Of a stretch of DNA of 64,000 nt, positions 61,199 through 64,000 are shown piece after piece. Both the position numbers and the translations under genes were made by a program. This stretch comes from Pseudomonadota bacterium (GTDB lineage Bacteria; Pseudomonadota; Alphaproteobacteria; Acetobacterales; Acetobacteraceae). The stretch lies in the NCBI GenBank assembly GCA_019351895.1, contig JABBOH010000002.1, forward strand, positions 95,178 through 159,177, given 5' to 3'. The number at the start of each line of letters is the position of its first letter. The first letter of the stretch is position 1. The notes under the pieces are model-generated. The model was given only the letters and a program-made list of their open reading frames with translations. It did no database searches and was not told the origin of the DNA.

Positions 61199-63331
61199 TC
61201 AGGTCTGGCTCTCGTTCGGGTGACCGAATGCAAGCACGGAGCGGCCTGTGACGGTGTAGACATCGCCCGTGTTGAAGACGTCCTTTTCAGCATCGGGGCG
61301 GTTGGTGTCCAGCATCAGCGTCCACTCCGTGCCCCCTGCGCATTCCGGGAGTGTGAAGTTCACGCCGTCCGCCGCCCCGTTGAAGACGAGCAGGATGGTG
61401 GCGTCCCCGCCTCGCTTGCGGATGCCGGTGGGCTGGGCCCGCCCGTCGATCAGCATGCCGAAGCAGCGCATGCCCGCGTCATGCCACTGGCTGTCCTTCA
61501 TCTCGGCGCCGGAAGCGTTGATCCAGGTCACGTCCTTGACGCCCAGCTCCTCGTTGTAGATGCCGCGCAGGAAGCGGTTGCGGCGCAGGATGGCATAGTC
61601 GTGACGGAGCGTGGTGAGCTTGCGGACGAACTCGATGAGGGATTGGCCCTTCTCCTCGATCTCCCAGTTCAGCCAGCTGATGTCGCTATCCTGGCAATAG
61701 GCGTTGTTGTTGCCCTGCTGGGTGCGTCCGAACTCGTCGCCCGCGAGCAGCATGGGCGCGCCTTGTGAAAGCAGCAGCGTCGTCAGCATGTTGCGGATTT
61801 GACGGGCCCGCAACTCGTTGATCTCGGGATCGTCGGTCGGCCCCTCGACGCCGCAGTTCCAGGAGCGGTTGTCGGAACTGCCGTCCCGCCCGTCCTCGCC
61901 GTTGGCCTCGTTGTGCTTCTCGTTATAGGTGACGATGTCGTTGAGCGTGAAACCGTCATGCGCGGTGATGAAGTTCACCGAGGCGAAGGGGCGCCGGCCG
62001 TCGCGGTCGAAGATATCGCCCGAGGCGCAGAGGCGCGGCACGATGCCGGCGGCCGAGACATCACCCTTCCAGAAGTCTCGGGCCGTATCCCGGAACTTGT
62101 CGTTCCATTCGGACCAGCCGGGCGGGAAGCCGCCGACCTGATACCCGCCGGGGCCGCAATCCCAAGGCTCGGCGATCAGCTTGACCGATTGCAGCAGCGG
62201 GTCCTGGCCGCAGGCCTTGAGGAAGCCGCTTTGCTCGTCGAAGCCTGTCGGTTCACGCGCCAGGATGGTGCCGAGGTCGAAGCGGAAGCCGTCGACATGG
62301 GTCTCGGCCGCCCAATAGCGCAAGCTGTCCGTCACCATCTGGATCACCCGGGGATGGGTCAGGTTGACCGTGTTCCCTGTGCCGGTGTCGTTGATGTAGT
62401 AACGCTTTTGGTCGGGCAGCAGCCGGTAGTAGCTGGCATTGTCGATGCCCTTGAAGGACAGGGTCGGCCCAAGCTCGTTGCCCTCGGCAGTGTGGTTGTA
62501 GACCACGTCGAGAATGACCTCGAGCCCCGCGTCATGCAGGCGGGCGACCATCTCCTTGAATTCGCGCAGGGACTGCTCACGCTCGGAAGCGTAGCGCGGG
62601 TCGGGCGCGAAGAACCCGATGGTGTTGTAGCCCCAGTAGTTGGTGAGACCCTTTTCCAGCAGCTGGCTGTCATTGATGAAGCTGTGGATCGGCAGCAACT
62701 CGACCGAGGTGACGCCAAGCGACCGGATGTAGTCCGTCACCGCCTTGTGCCCGAGGCCCTTGTAAGTGCCGCGGATCTCCTCGGGCAGCTTCGGATGCTT
62801 CATCGTGTAGCCGCGGACGTGGGTCTCGTAGAGGATCGTGTGATCCCAAGGAACGGGGTTCCGGTTCGGCTCGCCCTTCCAATCGAAGTTGGGATCGACG
62901 ATGACGCATTTCGGCATGAAGGGCGCGCTGTCGCGCTCATCGTAGGTCGTGTCGTCGCCACTCTCCATCTGATAGCCGAAGATGGCGGGGTTCCACTCCA
63001 GCTCGCCCGTATGGGCGCGGGCATAGGGATCGAGCACCAGCTTGTTCGGGTTGAAGCGGTGCCCCTGCGTCGGCTCGTAAGGCCCGTGGACGCGGTAGCC
63101 ATAGACCTGGGCTGGACCAATGCCCTCCACGTAACCGTGGAAGATCTGGTTGGTGTATTCAGGAAGTTCGATTCTCTCGAGTTCCTCCTTTCCCTCGGGG
63201 TCGAAGAGGCAGACCTCGACCTTGGTGGCGTGGGCGGAGAACAGGGCGAAATTCACCCCTTCCCCGTCCCAGGTGGCGCCGCGCGGATGCGGCAGCCCTT
63301 CGCGAACACGACTTCTGGTTGTGCTGGACAC
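61199..63331 (-). CDS. glgX: Glycogen debranching enzyme GlgX
   Basis: The 710-aa GH13 isoamylase-type enzyme removes limit-dextrin branches from glycogen. An N-terminal CBM48-like domain (GATWDGEGVNFALFSAHATK) precedes the barrel, with EVILDVVYNHTAEGNELGPT, nucleophile Asp in HVDGFRFDLG, acid Glu in LIAEPWD and INFITAHDGFTLNDIVTYNE. The open frame reaches 63469. GGAG six bases before GTG 63331 marks the better start and gives the usual length. Debranched maltodextrins would feed the downstream treZ product. Confidence 0.94.
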   Translation of the reverse strand: MSSTTRSRVREGLPHPRGATWDGEGVNFALFSAHATKVEVCLFDPEGKEELERIELPEYTNQIFHGYVEGIGPAQVYGYRVHGPYEPTQGHRFNPNKLVLDPYARAHTGELEWNPAIFGYQMESGDDTTYDERDSAPFMPKCVIVDPNFDWKGEPNRNPVPWDHTILYETHVRGYTMKHPKLPEEIRGTYKGLGHKAVTDYIRSLGVTSVELLPIHSFINDSQLLEKGLTNYWGYNTIGFFAPDPRYASEREQSLREFKEMVARLHDAGLEVILDVVYNHTAEGNELGPTLSFKGIDNASYYRLLPDQKRYYINDTGTGNTVNLTHPRVIQMVTDSLRYWAAETHVDGFRFDLGTILAREPTGFDEQSGFLKACGQDPLLQSVKLIAEPWDCGPGGYQVGGFPPGWSEWNDKFRDTARDFWKGDVSAAGIVPRLCASGDIFDRDGRRPFASVNFITAHDGFTLNDIVTYNEKHNEANGEDGRDGSSDNRSWNCGVEGPTDDPEINELRARQIRNMLTTLLLSQGAPMLLAGDEFGRTQQGNNNAYCQDSDISWLNWEIEEKGQSLIEFVRKLTTLRHDYAILRRNRFLRGIYNEELGVKDVTWINASGAEMKDSQWHDAGMRCFGMLIDGRAQPTGIRKRGGDATILLVFNGAADGVNFTLPECAGGTEWTLMLDTNRPDAEKDVFNTGDVYTVTGRSVLAFGHPNESQT

Positions 63332-63450
63332 AAGTGGCTCCGTCTGGCGGGGGGAAGATGCGGTTGTCGCTAGATGGGATCGCAGCGGCTTCCGCCAAGC
63401 GAATAAATTTGGTGCTTTATCGTATCGAATTTCTGCGCTAGCCTGCGCCT

Positions 63451-64000
63451 GTGCTCCATCATGAATCACCGTCGGGCCAAGCCTCTGCCTCCGCTCGGTC
63501 CCTGGGGCTGCTCGTCTCGGTCGTCGTTCCCTGCCACAACGAGGAAGCCAATCTCCAGCCGCTGCATGACCGGCTGGTCGCGGTGCTCGATGGCGCCGGT
63601 CTCTCGTGGGAACTCATCTGCGTCAACGACGGCAGCCAGGATGGGACGCTGTCGGGTCTGATCCGCCTGCAGGCTGCCGACGCCCGGCTTCGCATCCACG
63701 ACCTGTCGCGCAATTTCGGCAAGGAGGCGGCGCTGACGGCGGGGCTGGATCAGGCGCGGGGCGATATCGTGATCCCGCTCGACGCCGATCTGCAGGACCC
63801 GCCCGAGCTGATCCCGGCCCTGATCGCCAAGTGGCGCGAGGGCTTCGACGTGGTCCATGCCGTGCGCGAGACGCGGGAGGGCGAAGGCTGGCTCAAGACA
63901 AGCTCGGCCCATCTGTTCTACCGGGTCATCAACCGGCTGAGCGCCATCGAGATCCCTCAGGACACCGGAGACTTCCGCCTGCTCTCCCGCGCGGCTCTCG
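63451..64000 (+). CDS. Glycosyltransferase family 2 (GtrB/DPM1-like), N-terminal part, cut by window edge
   Basis: From GTG 63451 the frame runs open to the window end (183 codons). It shows VSVVVPCHNEEANLQPLHDR, ICVNDGSQDGTLSGLIRLQA, LSRNFGKEAALTAGLDQARG, the DxD region IPLDADLQDPPELI and QDTGDFRLLSR. This is the pattern of polyprenyl-phosphate glycosyltransferases (GtrB/dolichol-phosphate-mannose-synthase-like). The C-terminal membrane helices would lie beyond the window. It is divergent from glgX with 119 bases between starts. No ribosome site is obvious. Confidence 0.9.
   Translation, partial: MLHHESPSGQASASARSLGLLVSVVVPCHNEEANLQPLHDRLVAVLDGAGLSWELICVNDGSQDGTLSGLIRLQAADARLRIHDLSRNFGKEAALTAGLDQARGDIVIPLDADLQDPPELIPALIAKWREGFDVVHAVRETREGEGWLKTSSAHLFYRVINRLSAIEIPQDTGDFRLLSRAAL

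Overview
This 64-kb window is high-GC, densely coding chromosomal DNA from an alphaproteobacterium. The main evidence is the gene order proA-nadD-rsfS-rlmH-gpmI-envC-ctpA-rppH, which with gpmI between rlmH and envC recalls Rhodospirillales-type genomes. A SahR-type regulator coupled to metH and a LOV histidine kinase fit the same assignment. The exact genus cannot be read from the sequence. I saw no rRNA or tRNA gene, CRISPR array, insertion sequence or prophage. Most of the many long antisense frames are high-GC shadows and were left out.

Layout. Positions 1-9734 (minus strand) form one long catabolic and transport operon. It encodes a PotABCD-like ABC importer with two different ATPases, two short-chain dehydrogenases, a Tat-exported binding protein, a polysaccharide-deacetylase-family hydrolase, a 116-aa unknown protein, a CobW-type GTPase, a PxpA (LamB/YcsF) protein and the first codons of a biotin carboxylase. 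A divergent GntR regulator with two winged-helix domains (9953) probably controls it. Positions 10.9-18.5 kb carry single metabolic genes: a DUF45 metallopeptidase, a nitronate-monooxygenase-like flavoprotein, PsuG, an N-formylglutamate amidohydrolase-like protein, a luciferase-like monooxygenase, and a ketogluconate/idonate-type pair (2-hydroxyacid dehydrogenase plus L-idonate 5-dehydrogenase).

Positions 18.5-29.3 kb are a patchwork of regulator/target pairs (TetR-SDR, SahR-metH, TetR-DUF4267/DoxX, ArsR-SDR) with clear operator palindromes. This stretch also holds three decayed genes: an MBL hydrolase remnant, a frameshifted DoxX-like gene, and a leucine-carboxyl-methyltransferase-like gene with an internal deletion. 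A 113-aa protein that looks like a CobW fragment without a P-loop is divergent from sahR-metH.

Positions 29.4-44.4 kb hold a dienelactone hydrolase, prfC, an inward-rectifier-type K+ channel with a small membrane partner, a 3-methyladenine glycosylase, a fused HyuA-HyuB 5-oxoprolinase-type enzyme, an NRAMP-related transporter with non-canonical metal-site motifs, a PhnF-like regulator, an ahpC-ahpD peroxidase pair of mycobacterial type, a chemotaxis receptor and a second dienelactone hydrolase.

Positions 44.4-52.2 kb are the conserved housekeeping operon (minus strand). Positions 52.7-64 kb carry an RlpA-like protein, transketolase, two overlapping YsnF/DUF2382 stress proteins, a single-domain response regulator divergent from a LOV (blue-light) histidine kinase, the glycogen/trehalose pair glgX-treZ, and the start of a family 2 glycosyltransferase that runs off the end. 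Two separate oxoproline/cyclic-amide systems (PxpA plus carboxylase, and fused HyuAB) lie 34 kb apart.
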